Shown piece by piece: positions 41,584 through 49,794 of a stretch of DNA of 64,000 nt. Source of the stretch: Haloarcula sp. CBA1129 (GTDB lineage: Archaea; Halobacteriota; Halobacteria; Halobacteriales; Haloarculaceae); assembly GCF_008729015.1 (NCBI RefSeq), contig NZ_RKSM01000001.1, positions 2,976,001 to 3,040,000 of the forward strand, written 5' to 3'. A program made the position numbers and the translations under genes. How positions within the stretch are numbered: the first letter of the stretch is position 1; every line of letters starts with the position of its first letter. A model generated the notes under the pieces. It was not told where the DNA came from. It did not search any database and worked only from the letters and a program-made list of their open reading frames with translations.

Positions 41584-42246
41584 ATGCCGACCCACACGTT
41601 CAGGGAACTGGAAACGGCCGCCTACTGCCCGCGGAAGCTCTACTACCGCCGCCGCGACGGCGCGAGCGAGATTCCAGACGAAATCGAGTCGGTTCGCCAG
41701 TTGGCCCTCGACTACGAGCGGCTGTTGACCGACGACGCTACCCTGCTGGCCGCCCCCATCGAAGTGGAACCCGACGAGTATCGCGACCGGCTCAGAGGGC
41801 TTCGAGAGTGTCTGGCTGACTGGGATGCGTTGGTCGCCCCGACAGCGGCCGATGCGTATCTCGAAGGGAAGGACGCTCGGGGAATCGCACACAAGATCGT
41901 CGCCGGACAGGACGGTCCAGTGCCGTCGCTCGTGTTCGCCGGGCGGCCGCCCGAAGACGGTGTCTGGGAGCCCCAGACCGTGCGGCTGGTCGCCGCCGCA
42001 CAGGCGCTTTCTTGGGAGCGCGAGCGCGACATCGACGCCGCCTACGCGGAGTACCCGGCGTACGGCGTGATACGACACATCGAGGTGAACGCGCGGCGGG
42101 CCGGCGTCTACCGTCGGGCGGTCAGAACTGCCGAGAGCATCGATGGGCCGCCGGGTCGGGTACGTAACGATGCGAAGTGTACACCCTGTGAATTCAGCGA
42201 CGACTGCGGAGTGAAAACGCAGTCGCTACGGTCGATGTTACGCTGA
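41584..42246 (+). CDS. Cas4-like Fe-S protein, catalytic residues missing
   Basis: A 220-residue protein of the Cas4/Dna2 RecB-like group. The four cluster cysteines are kept: Cys15 in AAYCPRKLYYRRR and Cys199, Cys202, Cys208 in CTPCEFSDDC. The PD-(D/E)xK nuclease motifs seem absent: the place of the Asp reads GIAHKIV and the place of E-x-K reads VFAGRPP. AQALSWERERDIDAAYAEYPAYGVIR replaces the usual Q-x3-Y helix. ATG 41584 is chosen because the family begins MPTHTFRELETAAYCPRK. There is no CRISPR array or other cas gene in the window. Confidence 0.82.
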   Translation: MPTHTFRELETAAYCPRKLYYRRRDGASEIPDEIESVRQLALDYERLLTDDATLLAAPIEVEPDEYRDRLRGLRECLADWDALVAPTAADAYLEGKDARGIAHKIVAGQDGPVPSLVFAGRPPEDGVWEPQTVRLVAAAQALSWERERDIDAAYAEYPAYGVIRHIEVNARRAGVYRRAVRTAESIDGPPGRVRNDAKCTPCEFSDDCGVKTQSLRSMLR

Positions 42247-42277
42247 GCCGTCGGGACTCGTACGGGTGGCCGGCGTG

Positions 42278-42862
42278 TCAGTCCCGAGCCGCTAGCCACG
42301 ATTCGACGGCGTCGGCTCGCGCGCCACGGCGATGTATCGTCCCGCTGTCGACATCGACGACCGTCGAGCCGGTCCCGCCGTCAGTTTCGCCGTCGTCGAC
42401 GACCGCCGCGACGCGCTCGCGGATCGCGTCGAGGTCGTCAACGGTGCGGGCGCTCGGGTTTCCGGAGATGTTGGCGCTCGTGGCGGTGAGCGGCCCAGTC
42501 TCTGCAAGCAACTCCAGCGCTGTGTCGTGGTCGGGAATGCGAATACCGACGCGGTCCCGGCCGGCCACCAGCACGTCTGGGACCGCGTCCCGGCGCTCGG
42601 TGACGACGGTGACCGGCCCGGGAAGGAACTCGCGCATGAACGCCAGTTCGCGCTCGTTCACACGCGTGTACTGGCGAGCGGTCTCGACATCGGGAACGGC
42701 CATTGAGATCGGCTTGTCACGGTCACGGCCCTTCGCCTCGAACACGCGCTCGACCGCCTCAGCATCGAGCGCGTCCGCGCCGAGACCGTACACCGTCTCT
42801 GTCGGATAGACGACCAGCCCTCCGTCGCGGACTGCTGCCGCGGCGTCGTCGACTGTCGCCAT
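42278..42862 (-). CDS. Threonylcarbamoyl-AMP synthase (Sua5/YciO/YrdC)
   Basis: A 194-residue YrdC-fold enzyme, which makes threonylcarbamoyl-AMP for the t6A base of tRNA. The signature block is VYPTETVYGLGADALDAEAVERVFEAKGRDRDKPISM, followed by FLPGPVTVV and SANISGNPSART. It lacks the extra C-terminal domain of full Sua5, as in short YrdC forms. ATG 42862 starts 2 nt after the stop of the peroxiredoxin-like gene, in one operon. Confidence 0.93.
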   Translation of the reverse strand: MATVDDAAAAVRDGGLVVYPTETVYGLGADALDAEAVERVFEAKGRDRDKPISMAVPDVETARQYTRVNERELAFMREFLPGPVTVVTERRDAVPDVLVAGRDRVGIRIPDHDTALELLAETGPLTATSANISGNPSARTVDDLDAIRERVAAVVDDGETDGGTGSTVVDVDSGTIHRRGARADAVESWLAARD

Positions 42863-42864
42863 CG

Positions 42865-43374
42865 TCAGAGCTGGGCTTCGACCGCGTCGTAGTCCGGGAA
42901 GTCGGGCCATTCCTCCGCGACCCACGCGTATTCGATAGTCCGGTCGCTATCGAGGACGAACACGGCCGGCCGCGGCTCCTCGATACCGGCCATCCCGTCG
43001 AGGGCCATGTCGATGTCGTACTGCTGTGCGACGCCGTTTGCCGGGTCCGAGAACAGTCGGTGGTTCCCCTCGATCTCCCGCTCTTCGAGCAGTTGCTTGT
43101 GCTCGTAGGGCGTCGAGATAGAGACGCCGACGACGGTTGCCTGCTCGTGCCACGCGCGGTCGCGGATCTCGTTCCAGATGTAGGTCGCCGGGAACGCCCC
43201 GTCCATCGCGTGGAACACGAGAACGACTTGCTCGCTGTCGGCACACAGCGACGCCAGCGACTCGTCCTCCCAGAACTCGTCGTTGACGAGCGGGCGCGTG
43301 AAATCCGGGGCGGTGTCGCCTTCCTCGGGGTGGTCGACCGGGTCGAGATCGACGACGTCGAAGTCGAGTTCCAT
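42865..43374 (-). CDS. Peroxiredoxin-like protein without peroxidatic cysteine
   Basis: A 169-residue protein with thioredoxin-fold peroxiredoxin features: GDTAPDFTRPLVN, VVLVFHAMDGAF, VVGVSISTPYEHKQLLE and LFSDPANGVAQQYDI. The active-site position that should read V-C-P-T reads F-P-A-T (61-64), and the only Cys in the protein is Cys44. So it cannot work as a normal peroxidase; a chaperone, sensor or redox-partner role is possible. The ATG overlaps the stop of the glutaredoxin-like gene by 1 nt, indicating tight coupling. Confidence 0.85.
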   Translation of the reverse strand: MELDFDVVDLDPVDHPEEGDTAPDFTRPLVNDEFWEDESLASLCADSEQVVLVFHAMDGAFPATYIWNEIRDRAWHEQATVVGVSISTPYEHKQLLEEREIEGNHRLFSDPANGVAQQYDIDMALDGMAGIEEPRPAVFVLDSDRTIEYAWVAEEWPDFPDYDAVEAQL

Positions 43375-43652
43375 CAGGCCACACCTCCCTCTGTCGCCTC
43401 GCCCTCGCCGTAGGTTCGCTCCAGATACGCGACGATGTTCGCGCTCTCGGACATCGTGACGCCGGTGTTTTCGTCGACGATAGCTGGCACGGTCCGCTTG
43501 CCGGACAGTCGCTTGACCACGTCGCGGTCGGAGTGCATCGGCTCGACGAACCGCGACTGGTAGTCGAGGTCGTGGGCATCCAGCTTCCGGACGACGCGCT
43601 CACAGAACGGACACGCCTGCAGCCGGTACAGCGTGATGTCTGGCTCGCTCAT
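43374..43652 (-). CDS. Glutaredoxin / GST N-terminal-like protein
   Basis: A 92-residue thioredoxin-fold protein with CPFC at residues 14-17 (LYRLQACPFCERVVRKL), TVPAIVDENTG with the conserved cis-Pro, and ESANIVAYLERTYG. It resembles glutaredoxins and the N-terminal domain of glutathione transferases. Haloarchaea use gamma-glutamylcysteine rather than glutathione, so that thiol is the likely partner (known biology, applied here by inference). It is the first gene of the operon with the Prx-like protein and Sua5. Confidence 0.9.
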   Translation of the reverse strand: MSEPDITLYRLQACPFCERVVRKLDAHDLDYQSRFVEPMHSDRDVVKRLSGKRTVPAIVDENTGVTMSESANIVAYLERTYGEGEATEGGVA

Positions 43653-43750
43653 ACTCTGAGCGGCGATACGCGCGAAAGCCGGGTAAGGGCTTCGCTGGCG
43701 TCCCCTTCATGACAAGCCTTAATCCGCGTCCATTACAACTCCGACCGTTG

Positions 43751-45136
43751 ATGGCCATGGACCTACCTGTGCCGTTTGAGCTGTCTACAGCGACGTTGCA
43801 GGCTATCGAATACGCCGGCGTCGTGATACCCGAAAGCGTGGTGCTGGTCGGTGGTGTCGCCACTATCACCCTCCTCATCATTCTCTCGGCGTTTTTCTCG
43901 TCTTCGGAGATCGCAATGTTCTCACTGCCCGCACATCGGACGGAGTCACTCGTCGAGGACGGCGTGCCGGGTGCGAAGACGCTCAAGCGACTCAAGGCGG
44001 ACCCCCATCGCCTGCTCGTGACCATTCTCGTCGGGAACAACCTCGTCAACATCGCGATGTCGTCTATCGCGACGGGACTACTGGCGATGTATCTCTCTCA
44101 GGGACAGGCTGTCGCCGTCGCGACGTTTGGTATCACCGCTATCGTGCTGCTGTTCGGCGAGAGCGCGCCCAAGAGCTACGCAGTGGAGAACACCGAATCG
44201 TGGGCGCTGCGTATCTCCAAGCCGCTCAAGTTTGCCGAGAAGGTGCTGCTCCCACTCATCCTGCTGTTCGACTACCTCACTCGCGTCGTCAACAAGATCA
44301 CCGGCGGCCGCTCCGCTATCGAGACCTCCTATGTCACCCGCGAGGAGATACAGGACATCATCGAGACGGGCGAGCGCGAGGGCGTCCTCGACGAGGACGA
44401 ACGGGAGATGCTCCAGCGCACCCTCCGATTCAACGACACCATCGCCAAGGAAGTGATGACCCCGCGGCTGGACATGACCGCGGTCGCAAAGGAGGCTTCC
44501 GCGGAGGAAGCCTTGGAGACGTGTATCCATAGCGGCCACGCCCGGATTCCGGTCTATGAGGGAAGTCTGGACAACGTCATCGGCGTCATCCACATCCGCG
44601 ACCTCGTGCGGGACCTCAACTACGGCGAGGCGCTGGCAAAGGACATGGACTTGGAGGACCTCATCGAGCCGACCCTGCACGTCCCAGAGTCGAAGAACGT
44701 CGACGACCTGCTGACCGAGATGCGGGCCGAACGCCTGCACATGGTCATCGTCATCGACGAATTTGGAACCACAGAGGGACTGGTGACGATGGAAGACCTG
44801 ACCGAGGAGATCGTCGGCGAGATACTCGAAGGCGAGGAAGAGGAACCCATCGAGTACGTCGACGACGACACGGTCACGGTCAAAGGCGAGGTCAATATCG
44901 AGGAGGTCAACGAGGCGCTGGATCTGGACCTGCCTGAAGGCGAGGAGTTCGAGACCATCGCCGGGTTCATCTTCAACCGGGCGGGTCGACTGGTCGAGGA
45001 AGGCGAGACCATCACCTACGACGGCGTCGAGATCCGCGTCGAACAGGTCGAAAACACGCGCATCATGAAGGCTCGCGTCGTCCGTCTCGAAGCCGACGAG
45101 ACGGAGTCGGTCGACGCGGAAGAGGCCACTGACTGA
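43751..45136 (+). CDS. CNNM/CorC-type membrane protein with CBS pair
   Basis: A 461-residue protein of the hemolysin C/CNNM group. The DUF21 membrane domain (about four segments) has FSSSEIAMFSLPAHR near residue 55 and ILVGNNLVNIAMSSIATGLL. Two CBS domains follow (VMTPRLDMTAV ... ; LIEPTLHVPESKNVDDLL), with VIVIDEFGTTEGLVTMEDLTEEIVGEI, and then the CorC_HlyC domain. CNNM proteins handle Mg2+ transport or its regulation. ATG 43751 suits a TATA element (GCCTTAATCC) about 28 nt upstream; two codons later (43757) is also possible. Confidence 0.93.
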   Translation: MAMDLPVPFELSTATLQAIEYAGVVIPESVVLVGGVATITLLIILSAFFSSSEIAMFSLPAHRTESLVEDGVPGAKTLKRLKADPHRLLVTILVGNNLVNIAMSSIATGLLAMYLSQGQAVAVATFGITAIVLLFGESAPKSYAVENTESWALRISKPLKFAEKVLLPLILLFDYLTRVVNKITGGRSAIETSYVTREEIQDIIETGEREGVLDEDEREMLQRTLRFNDTIAKEVMTPRLDMTAVAKEASAEEALETCIHSGHARIPVYEGSLDNVIGVIHIRDLVRDLNYGEALAKDMDLEDLIEPTLHVPESKNVDDLLTEMRAERLHMVIVIDEFGTTEGLVTMEDLTEEIVGEILEGEEEEPIEYVDDDTVTVKGEVNIEEVNEALDLDLPEGEEFETIAGFIFNRAGRLVEEGETITYDGVEIRVEQVENTRIMKARVVRLEADETESVDAEEATD

Positions 45137-45185
45137 GTAGCTCGGCAGCAGTCGTTTTACCTCGGTCGCCGTCGATAGCAATGGT

Positions 45186-45557
45186 ATGGGCTATCACCAC
45201 CTCGCAGTCGACGACATCGAACCGACACCGGACCGGCCCAGCGTCCAGCGCTCCATCAGCGACGCCGTCGGCCTCGAAAACGCGGCCGTGAACGTCTACG
45301 AGGTCGCCCCCGGCGAGGACATCCCGCTCGCGTATCACTACCACGACGATCAGGAAGAACTGTTCTACGTCCTCTCGGGGCTGTTGGCCGTCGAAACGCC
45401 GGAAGGAACCTACGAAGTCGACGAAGACGAGGCGTTCGTCGTCGAACCGGACAGCCCCCAGCGGGCGCACAACCCCGAATCAGCGACCGAACCGGTGCGG
45501 ACGCTCGTCGTCGGCGCGCCAGCAGTGGACGACGTACACCCCTACGACCCCGAGTAA
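45186..45557 (+). CDS. Cupin-domain protein
   Basis: A 123-residue single-domain cupin. Motif 1 is PLAYHYHDDQEELFYVLSGLLAVE with the metal-binding His, His and Glu; motif 2 has VVEPDSPQRAHNPE. It likely binds a metal and a small molecule; no specific reaction can be assigned. It follows the CorC-type gene by 49 nt with its own TATA-like CGTTTTACC about 30 nt upstream. Confidence 0.88.
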   Translation: MGYHHLAVDDIEPTPDRPSVQRSISDAVGLENAAVNVYEVAPGEDIPLAYHYHDDQEELFYVLSGLLAVETPEGTYEVDEDEAFVVEPDSPQRAHNPESATEPVRTLVVGAPAVDDVHPYDPE

Positions 45558-45587
45558 GCCGAGCGTCGCGGTCGCTTCACTGGACCG

Positions 45588-45800
45588 CTACTGGAGCGTG
45601 ATGGCGTAGGTCAGCGCGAACAGCAGTATCGCGCCGGTCGCGACGTTGATCGCGGTGAGCTCTGCCATCCCGATGACGCTCAGCCCCCAGACGATAGTGG
45701 CCGCGAAGACCGTCGAGAGCACCACGTTCATCGCGATAAGTACCCGAGGGTCGCCCTGTGACCCGCTTGCCCCCTCCTCGAACCCGTTCGCGTCGCTCAT
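45588..45800 (-). CDS. Small two-segment membrane protein
   Basis: A 70-residue protein with an acidic N-terminus (MSDANGFEEGASGSQGD) and two hydrophobic segments (VLIAMNVVLSTVFAATIVWGL and INVATGAILLFALTYAIT). The start at ATG 45800 is preferred over ATG 45812 because it gives MSDAN, the commonest haloarchaeal beginning. Function unknown. It lies convergent to the cupin gene and divergent from the next membrane protein. Confidence 0.72.
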   Translation of the reverse strand: MSDANGFEEGASGSQGDPRVLIAMNVVLSTVFAATIVWGLSVIGMAELTAINVATGAILLFALTYAITLQ

Positions 45801-45859
45801 GCCCACGAACACGGACGGGACGCCCCTTAGCTCTTTGGCAGGCGGGCCTAACGTGACGT

Positions 45860-46174
45860 ATGCACGTTCAAAACCGTGACGGGGACCCGGTCGACCCGGT
45901 CCCGTTTCTCGTCTGCACTGCGATGGCGGTGATGTTACTGTTCTCTCTCGGCCCGCTGTACGGCCTCGCCTACGGGCTTCCGGTGTGGGCCGGTCTGGCC
46001 GTTGCGACAGTCGGGACCATCGCTGTCGCCGCCGTTTCGTACCACCGACTGATCTGGATGGCCCCGCCGCCCTCGGTACACATCGCCCCGGAGCTTCGCT
46101 TTCAGCGCCTCATCTACATCGGTGTCGGCTTCGCTGTTTTGCTGGTCGCTGTCTCGGCTCCGCTGGCCCTGTGA
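45860..46174 (+). CDS. Small membrane protein, unknown function
   Basis: A 104-residue protein with three hydrophobic segments (FLVCTAMAVMLLFSLGPLYGL, GLAVATVGTIAVAAVSY, LIYIGVGFAVLLVAVSAPL). A polar loop with MAPPPSVHIAPELRFQRL separates segments two and three. No family is recognised. The following SRPBCC-like gene starts 30 nt downstream on the same strand and may be cotranscribed. Confidence 0.72.
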   Translation: MHVQNRDGDPVDPVPFLVCTAMAVMLLFSLGPLYGLAYGLPVWAGLAVATVGTIAVAAVSYHRLIWMAPPPSVHIAPELRFQRLIYIGVGFAVLLVAVSAPLAL

Positions 46175-46204
46175 TTTACCACCCCGGTACGCATGTGGAC
46201 TGGT

Positions 46205-46618
46205 ATGCGCGAGGTCGAACGCTCTCGGTTCGTGATGGCGCGGCCACCGGCTGTCCACCGGACTCTCTCGCCGGAGGCAGTCGTCGCGGCGGAGGGGACG
46301 TTCACGGTGACGGCTGTCGAGGAGACTGAGACGGGCACGCTGGTCACTGCCGCCGGCCCGGGAATGTCGGTGCCGCTCCGCTTCGAGTCGCGGGACGACG
46401 GGCTCAGGTACACCGCCGAGGGTGAGGTCGGTCCGTTCGACCGCTTAGAGACACAGATTACCGTTACGCCGGAGGAAAACGGGTCCCGCATCACGATACG
46501 GTCGACCGTCTCGCTGAACCTACCGCTGCCCTTCGCCGACCGCATCGCCGCTTGGAAGCGCGGCAACGAACTCGAACGGGCCATCGAGGAACTGGCGGCG
46601 GACGTGCCAGGAGCGTGA
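46205..46618 (+). CDS. SRPBCC (START-like) fold protein
   Basis: A 137-residue protein with the helix-grip pattern: VERSRFVMARPPAVHRTL at the start, alternating strands (GTFTVTAVEETETGTLVTAA, GLRYTAEGEVGPFDRLETQITV, SRITIRSTVSLNLPL) and a long C-terminal helix (AAWKRGNELERAIEELAAD). Such proteins bind lipids or other hydrophobic ligands. ATG 46205 is preferred over the in-frame ATG at 46193 as it gives the typical start MREVERSR. Confidence 0.8.
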   Translation: MREVERSRFVMARPPAVHRTLSPEAVVAAEGTFTVTAVEETETGTLVTAAGPGMSVPLRFESRDDGLRYTAEGEVGPFDRLETQITVTPEENGSRITIRSTVSLNLPLPFADRIAAWKRGNELERAIEELAADVPGA

Positions 46619-46738
46619 GACGGCTGGTCGGGGCACTGGAAGTGAATGCGTGGCACTGAGCAACGGCGCTGCCGCTGGTTGTGAGACGGTTGCACACAAC
46701 CACGGTACGTTTAGTAGCCGTAATCTCAATATACGACC

Positions 46739-46945
46739 ATGAGCATTCTCGACAGCGTCAAAGCGGCGCTCACGTCACAGCCGGACGCGAAGTCCCGTCC
46801 CGACGACGGGTCGAAGGGCGCGTACTGGTGTGACGACTGCGGTGTTCGCATCCGGGATGTCGAACTGGAGGGCGAGCCGGTCTGTCCGGACTGCGGGGAT
46901 GAGATGCGCTTCGAGCGCGCGGCCGGTCGTGACTGCGCCTGCTAG
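46739..46945 (+). CDS. Small zinc-ribbon protein (68 aa)
   Basis: A 68-residue protein with CDDC at residues 31-34 and CPDC at 49-52, a typical zinc ribbon, and two more Cys at the C-terminus (CAC). A TATA-like GTTTAGTAG lies about 27 nt before the ATG, so it has its own leaderless promoter. The stop overlaps the convergent CobW-type stop by 4 nt; with the metal-handling GTPase next door a role in metal sensing is tempting but unproven. Confidence 0.78.
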   Translation: MSILDSVKAALTSQPDAKSRPDDGSKGAYWCDDCGVRIRDVELEGEPVCPDCGDEMRFERAAGRDCAC

Positions 46946-48195
46946 GGGCTCCGAATCACCGTCTCCTCGCCCTGTTCTGCCGGGAACGGACCCGTGAGTG
47001 TCTCGCTGTCCGTCCATTCTGTGTCAGTCACCAGCGCGTCGTCGAGCGCCGTCCGAAGGGCGTCTTCGTCGTACTCCGTCCCGATGAACACCAGTTCAGT
47101 CCGGCGGTCACCGTGCTCGTCGTGCCAGTCGAGCTCCGGCCGGTTCGAGCGGTACATGTCCCGCTCGACTTCGGGGAGGCTGGCGATCCATGGGCCCTGT
47201 GCCTCGGCCCGTACCGAGGGGCCGGCCTGTCCGACGACGACGTGGCAGTCGTTGCCCGCCAGCCAGACAGTTCCCTTCGACCGGACGACGCCCTGCGGAA
47301 GGTCGCGCAACACGTCGGCCAGCCGTCCGGGGTGGAACGGCCGGCGGCGACGGTAGGTGAAGGAGGTGACGCCGTACACGTCCTCGGGGTGGTGGTGGTC
47401 GTGTTCGTGGTCGCTGTCGCTCTCATGGGCACCGGTTCCGCTGTCGCCGCCGTGTCCGGCCCCGGACAGCGCGCGCTTCCAGCCCGGCAGGTCGTTGATT
47501 TCGTCCGGGTCGAACAGTTCTCGGTCGAACAGCCGGTCGGGGGCGACCTGTGAGAAGGTCGTTCGGACGGTCTCGGCGTCGGGCTGGAGCGCCCGCACCA
47601 GTTCTTCGGCCTCGTCGAGTTCCGCGTCCGTACAGAGATCCGTCTTGTTCAGGAGGACGATGTTCGAGAGTTCGACCTGTTCGACCATCAAATCCGAGAG
47701 TGGGCGGTCGGCGTCGTCGGTGTCTCCGTCGGCGTTCGCTCCACCAGTACCACGGCGCTCGGGCGTCTCGCCGGCGAAGGCGTCGAGAAACAGTCTGGTG
47801 TCGAGCACCGTCACGAGCGTGTCCACGCGATAGAGCGCCGCGACTCGTGACTCAGTGGTGAACAGCCGTGCGACAGGGGCCGGCTCGGAGATGCCCGAGG
47901 ACTCGACGACCAGCGCGTCGAAGTCACGGTCGTTCGCCAGCCGGACGACCGCCGTTTCGAGGTCGTCCTGCAGCTCACAGCAGATACAGCCGTTCGATAG
48001 CTCCGCGACGCCGTCGTCGACATCGAGCTCGGACCCTTCCGCGATGAGGTCGGCGTCGACGTTGACCGTCCCCATGTCGTTGACGAGAACGGCGATGTCT
48101 CGGTCGCCGGCCTCGGTCAGCAGGTGGTTCAGCAGCGTCGTCTTCCCGGCCCCGAGACTCCCGGAGAGAATCGTGACGGGAATGGTGTCGCGCAT
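46942..48195 (-). CDS. CobW/P47K-type metal chaperone GTPase
   Basis: A 417-residue G3E GTPase. The P-loop is GSLGAGKTT at residues 12-20, the metal motif CxCC is Cys70-Cys73 (GCICCEL), Walker B-type ESSGISEP follows, and NKTDL is the guanine-specificity motif. A His-rich stretch (HESDSDHEHDHHH) near residue 280 suggests zinc or nickel/cobalt binding. The C-terminal CobW domain has SKGTVWLAG. ATG 48195 is the start of the family; the open frame upstream is Arg/His-rich shadow sequence. The exact metal is not readable. Confidence 0.93.
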   Translation of the reverse strand: MRDTIPVTILSGSLGAGKTTLLNHLLTEAGDRDIAVLVNDMGTVNVDADLIAEGSELDVDDGVAELSNGCICCELQDDLETAVVRLANDRDFDALVVESSGISEPAPVARLFTTESRVAALYRVDTLVTVLDTRLFLDAFAGETPERRGTGGANADGDTDDADRPLSDLMVEQVELSNIVLLNKTDLCTDAELDEAEELVRALQPDAETVRTTFSQVAPDRLFDRELFDPDEINDLPGWKRALSGAGHGGDSGTGAHESDSDHEHDHHHPEDVYGVTSFTYRRRRPFHPGRLADVLRDLPQGVVRSKGTVWLAGNDCHVVVGQAGPSVRAEAQGPWIASLPEVERDMYRSNRPELDWHDEHGDRRTELVFIGTEYDEDALRTALDDALVTDTEWTDSETLTGPFPAEQGEETVIRSP

Positions 48196-48336
48196 ACCGT
48201 CCGTTGTGGGCCGGCTCCCTTCAAATCGTGCCTCGTCTCCGGGAGCCGAACACGACCGTCCACCACAGCGGATGGGCACTATCGACGGGTAACTGCGACA
48301 GCTTTTACTCCGTGCCTCTCGCACACACGACCCACG

Positions 48337-48633
48337 ATGGAACTGGCCGACCGAATCGAGCGCTTTCGCCGGACGCTGCGGGAGTGGGCCCTCGGGCTGT
48401 ACCACGGCATGATAACGCACCCGGCCTACGAGAAAATCGAGAAGGAGGCCGAGGACATCGAGGACGCGTTCATGCTGGCCTGTTTCCCCGACGCCTTCGG
48501 CATCCCGTCGCCGGTGTCGTACTACACCGCCGAACTGCTGCCCTATCTCGAAGACACCTTCGAGGCCTGGGAGCGGCGGCTGTGGGACCGCGGGTCGTAC
48601 ATCGAACGCAAGGGCCAGCAGTACCACTTCTGA
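48337..48633 (+). CDS. Small partner protein coupled to the ArsA-type ATPase
   Basis: A 98-residue, probably all-helical soluble protein (MELADRIERFRRTLREW ... ending ERKGQQYHF) with a conserved-looking FMLACFPDAFGIPSPVSYY block around residues 45-63 and many Glu, Arg and Tyr. I do not recognise the family. Its stop shares bases with the next ATG (TGATG), so both proteins are made together. By context it would be an adaptor, substrate or membrane-targeting partner of the ATPase. A TATA-like GCTTTTACT lies about 32 nt before the ATG. Confidence 0.75.
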   Translation: MELADRIERFRRTLREWALGLYHGMITHPAYEKIEKEAEDIEDAFMLACFPDAFGIPSPVSYYTAELLPYLEDTFEAWERRLWDRGSYIERKGQQYHF

Positions 48634-49607
48634 TGGAGCCGTTCGTCTTCTTCGGCGGCAAGGGCGGGGTCGGCAAGACCACCGTCTCCTGTGCCTACGG
48701 TGTGAAATCCGCACGGGCGGGACTGGAAACGCTCGTCGTCTCAACGGACCCGGCCCACTCCGTCACGGACGTGTTCGACCAGCAGTTCAGCGACGACCCG
48801 GAATCCGTCGAGGGCATCGACGGGCTCGACGCGATGGAAATCGACCCCGAGACTGAGGCCCAGCGCCACCTCGACGGCATCCGAAACGACCTCTCAGAGC
48901 AGGTGTCGGCGGCGATGGTCAACGAGATAAACCAGCAGCTAGAGATGGCCCACCAGACGCCGGGGGCCTACGAGTCAGCCCTGTTCGACCGCTTCGTCGA
49001 CGTGATGCGCAACGCCGGCCCGTACGACCGGGTCGTCTTCGACACCTCGCCGACCGGCAGCACGCTCCGCCTGCTCGGTCTCCCGGAGTTCCTCGAAGGG
49101 TGGATCGACCGGCTGATGCACAAACGCGAGAAGAGCATCGACCTCTTCGAGAAGGCCGCAATCGGCAACAACGAGCCCCGGCGCGTGATGGACGGTGACC
49201 CGGTACTCGCGCGCCTGCAGGACCGCAAGGAGTTCTTCGAGTTCGCCGGCGGCGCGCTTCAGGCCGACGCCGCCTTCTTCCTCGTACTCAATCCCGACCA
49301 GCTCTCGGTCAACGAGACCCGCCGCGCCATCGAGGAAATGCGAGAGCGCGACCTCTCGGTTCGGGGCCTCGTCGCGAACAAGCTCACGCCAGAACCCGAG
49401 GCCGACGAGGACGGCCGCGGGGCCCGCTATCTCCGGGACCGCGTCGCGACCGAGAACGAACGGCTCCGGGAAGTCCGCGAGACGCTCGACCCGCCGCTGG
49501 TCGCGGAAATCACGACCCGCACGGCGGAGGTGAAAGGTGACCTGCTCGATGACGTCGCCGCCGAACTCGATGTCGCCACGAACGCCGAGGCGCCGACGTT
49601 CGTCTGA
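48633..49607 (+). CDS. ArsA/Get3-family ATPase
   Basis: A 324-residue ATPase of the ArsA/Get3 group. The deviant Walker A loop is GGKGGVGKTT (residues 8-17), the switch I region has STDPAHSVTDVFDQQF and switch II is FDTSPTGSTLRLL; LVLNPDQLSVNETRRAIEEM is the A-loop-like block. The metal-binding cysteines of ArsA and the CxxC of Get3 are absent, so arsenite export is unlikely; delivery of tail-anchored or other membrane proteins is more probable. There are no ars genes around. It forms a coupled pair with the 98-residue protein. Confidence 0.92.
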   Translation: MEPFVFFGGKGGVGKTTVSCAYGVKSARAGLETLVVSTDPAHSVTDVFDQQFSDDPESVEGIDGLDAMEIDPETEAQRHLDGIRNDLSEQVSAAMVNEINQQLEMAHQTPGAYESALFDRFVDVMRNAGPYDRVVFDTSPTGSTLRLLGLPEFLEGWIDRLMHKREKSIDLFEKAAIGNNEPRRVMDGDPVLARLQDRKEFFEFAGGALQADAAFFLVLNPDQLSVNETRRAIEEMRERDLSVRGLVANKLTPEPEADEDGRGARYLRDRVATENERLREVRETLDPPLVAEITTRTAEVKGDLLDDVAAELDVATNAEAPTFV

Positions 49608-49610
49608 GAT

Positions 49611-49683
49611 GGATTGTTGTCGGATTTACCGGTGTGCCCCGACTCCGGGATCGGCACTATCCGGAACTAATCGACAACAATCC
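49611..49683. repeat. 12-bp perfect inverted repeat with inner hairpin
   Basis: GGATTGTTGTCG at 49611-49622 and CGACAACAATCC at 49672-49683 are perfect reverse complements. The 49-nt interior holds a nested pairing (CCGG...GTGCC against GGCAC...CCGG). It begins 3 nt after the ArsA-type stop and precedes the A/T-rich cstA promoter. Candidate terminator or structured RNA. Confidence 0.5.
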
Positions 49684-49794
49684 GTATGAGCTACCGACCG
49701 CCGCTCGTGTACGGGCCGCGCATGACCGATAAGTAATCAGATATTGGATTTTCGTTGATAGTCGAAGCTGTGTGACCGAGCGGATTCTGACGGA

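Noticed and set aside
46942-48744. Extended 600-codon reading of the CobW-type gene
   Set aside because: The first 183 codons are Arg/His/Pro-rich, overlap the 98-aa gene antisense and add nothing to the family; start set at 48195.
48633-49607. Arsenite efflux ATPase
   Set aside because: ArsA-type fold is clear, but arsenic-binding cysteines are absent and no arsB/arsR/arsD genes are near.
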